Source: Firmicutes bacterium UBA4996 (GTDB lineage Bacteria; Bacillota; Limnochordia; Darwinibacteriales; Darwinibacteriaceae). Taken from it: a stretch of DNA of 14,352 nucleotides. The notes beneath the pieces were generated by a model. The model made no database searches and was not told where the DNA came from. It saw nothing but the letters and a program-made list of their open reading frames with translations. Made by a program: the position numbers and the translations under genes. Positions 14,343 through 14,352 of the stretch are shown here, piece after piece (position 1 is the first letter of the stretch; every line of letters starts with the position of its first letter). The stretch is from assembly GCA_002396805.1 (NCBI GenBank), contig DGYW01000044.1, positions 17,594-31,945 on the forward strand. Direction: 5' to 3'.

Positions 14343-14352
14343 ATGTCGAAGA
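14343..14352 (+). CDS. Start of next gene, truncated by window end
   Basis: ATG at 14343 follows AGGGG (14331-14335) with 7-base spacing, a good ribosome site, and the frame is open to the end of the window (Met-Ser-Lys...). Only three codons are visible, so no product can be named. The gap between it and gnd (104 bases) is longer than most gaps here and contains an inverted repeat. Confidence 0.5.

Overview
The window is a gene-dense stretch of bacterial DNA in which every supported gene lies on the + strand. Gaps are short or absent and several genes overlap, so it reads as one long catabolic operon, or two or three closely spaced ones. Strong GGAGG-type ribosome sites, frequent GTG starts and the protein families present suggest a Bacillota-type anaerobe. 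The solute-binding protein has a signal-peptidase I type leader without a lipobox, which weakly favours a diderm member of that group. No rRNA, tRNA, CRISPR array, insertion sequence or phage gene was seen, and no gap exceeds 300 bases.

Layout. (1) 1-1381: the 3' part of an N-acetylglucosamine-6-phosphate deacetylase (nagA) overlapping a NagB-family glucosamine-6-phosphate deaminase. (2) 1463-6084: a complete ABC transporter of the branched-chain amino acid (Liv/HAAT) type: binding protein, two permeases and two ATPases. Two adjacent hairpins separate the binding-protein gene from the first permease. (3) 6111-7983: a TIM-barrel sugar isomerase/epimerase and a Gfo/Idh/MocA dehydrogenase, one base apart. 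(4) 8015-9220: a ROK-family transcription regulator. (5) 9246-14238: a sugar-acid module made of a UxuB/YjmF-like SDR (fructuronate reductase/mannonate dehydrogenase type), an FGGY gluconokinase-like kinase, a LarA-family nickel-pincer racemase/epimerase and 6-phosphogluconate dehydrogenase. (6) 14343 onward: the start of another gene, after a perfect inverted repeat.

The most interesting idea is that genes 9246-14238 form a route from hexuronate to pentose phosphate: D-fructuronate -> D-mannonate (SDR), D-mannonate -> D-gluconate (LarA-type C2 epimerase), D-gluconate -> 6-phosphogluconate (FGGY kinase), then ribulose-5-phosphate + CO2 (Gnd). This would bypass the usual mannonate dehydratase/KDG kinase/KDPG aldolase branch. 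The reductant spent by the SDR could be balanced by Gnd if both use the same cofactor. The order and functions are inferred from family resemblance. The conserved NPN-cofactor residues of the LarA homologue and the catalytic residues of the SDR and Gnd are directly visible. Together with nagA/nagB, the locus might serve a glycan containing both an N-acetylhexosamine and a uronic acid.
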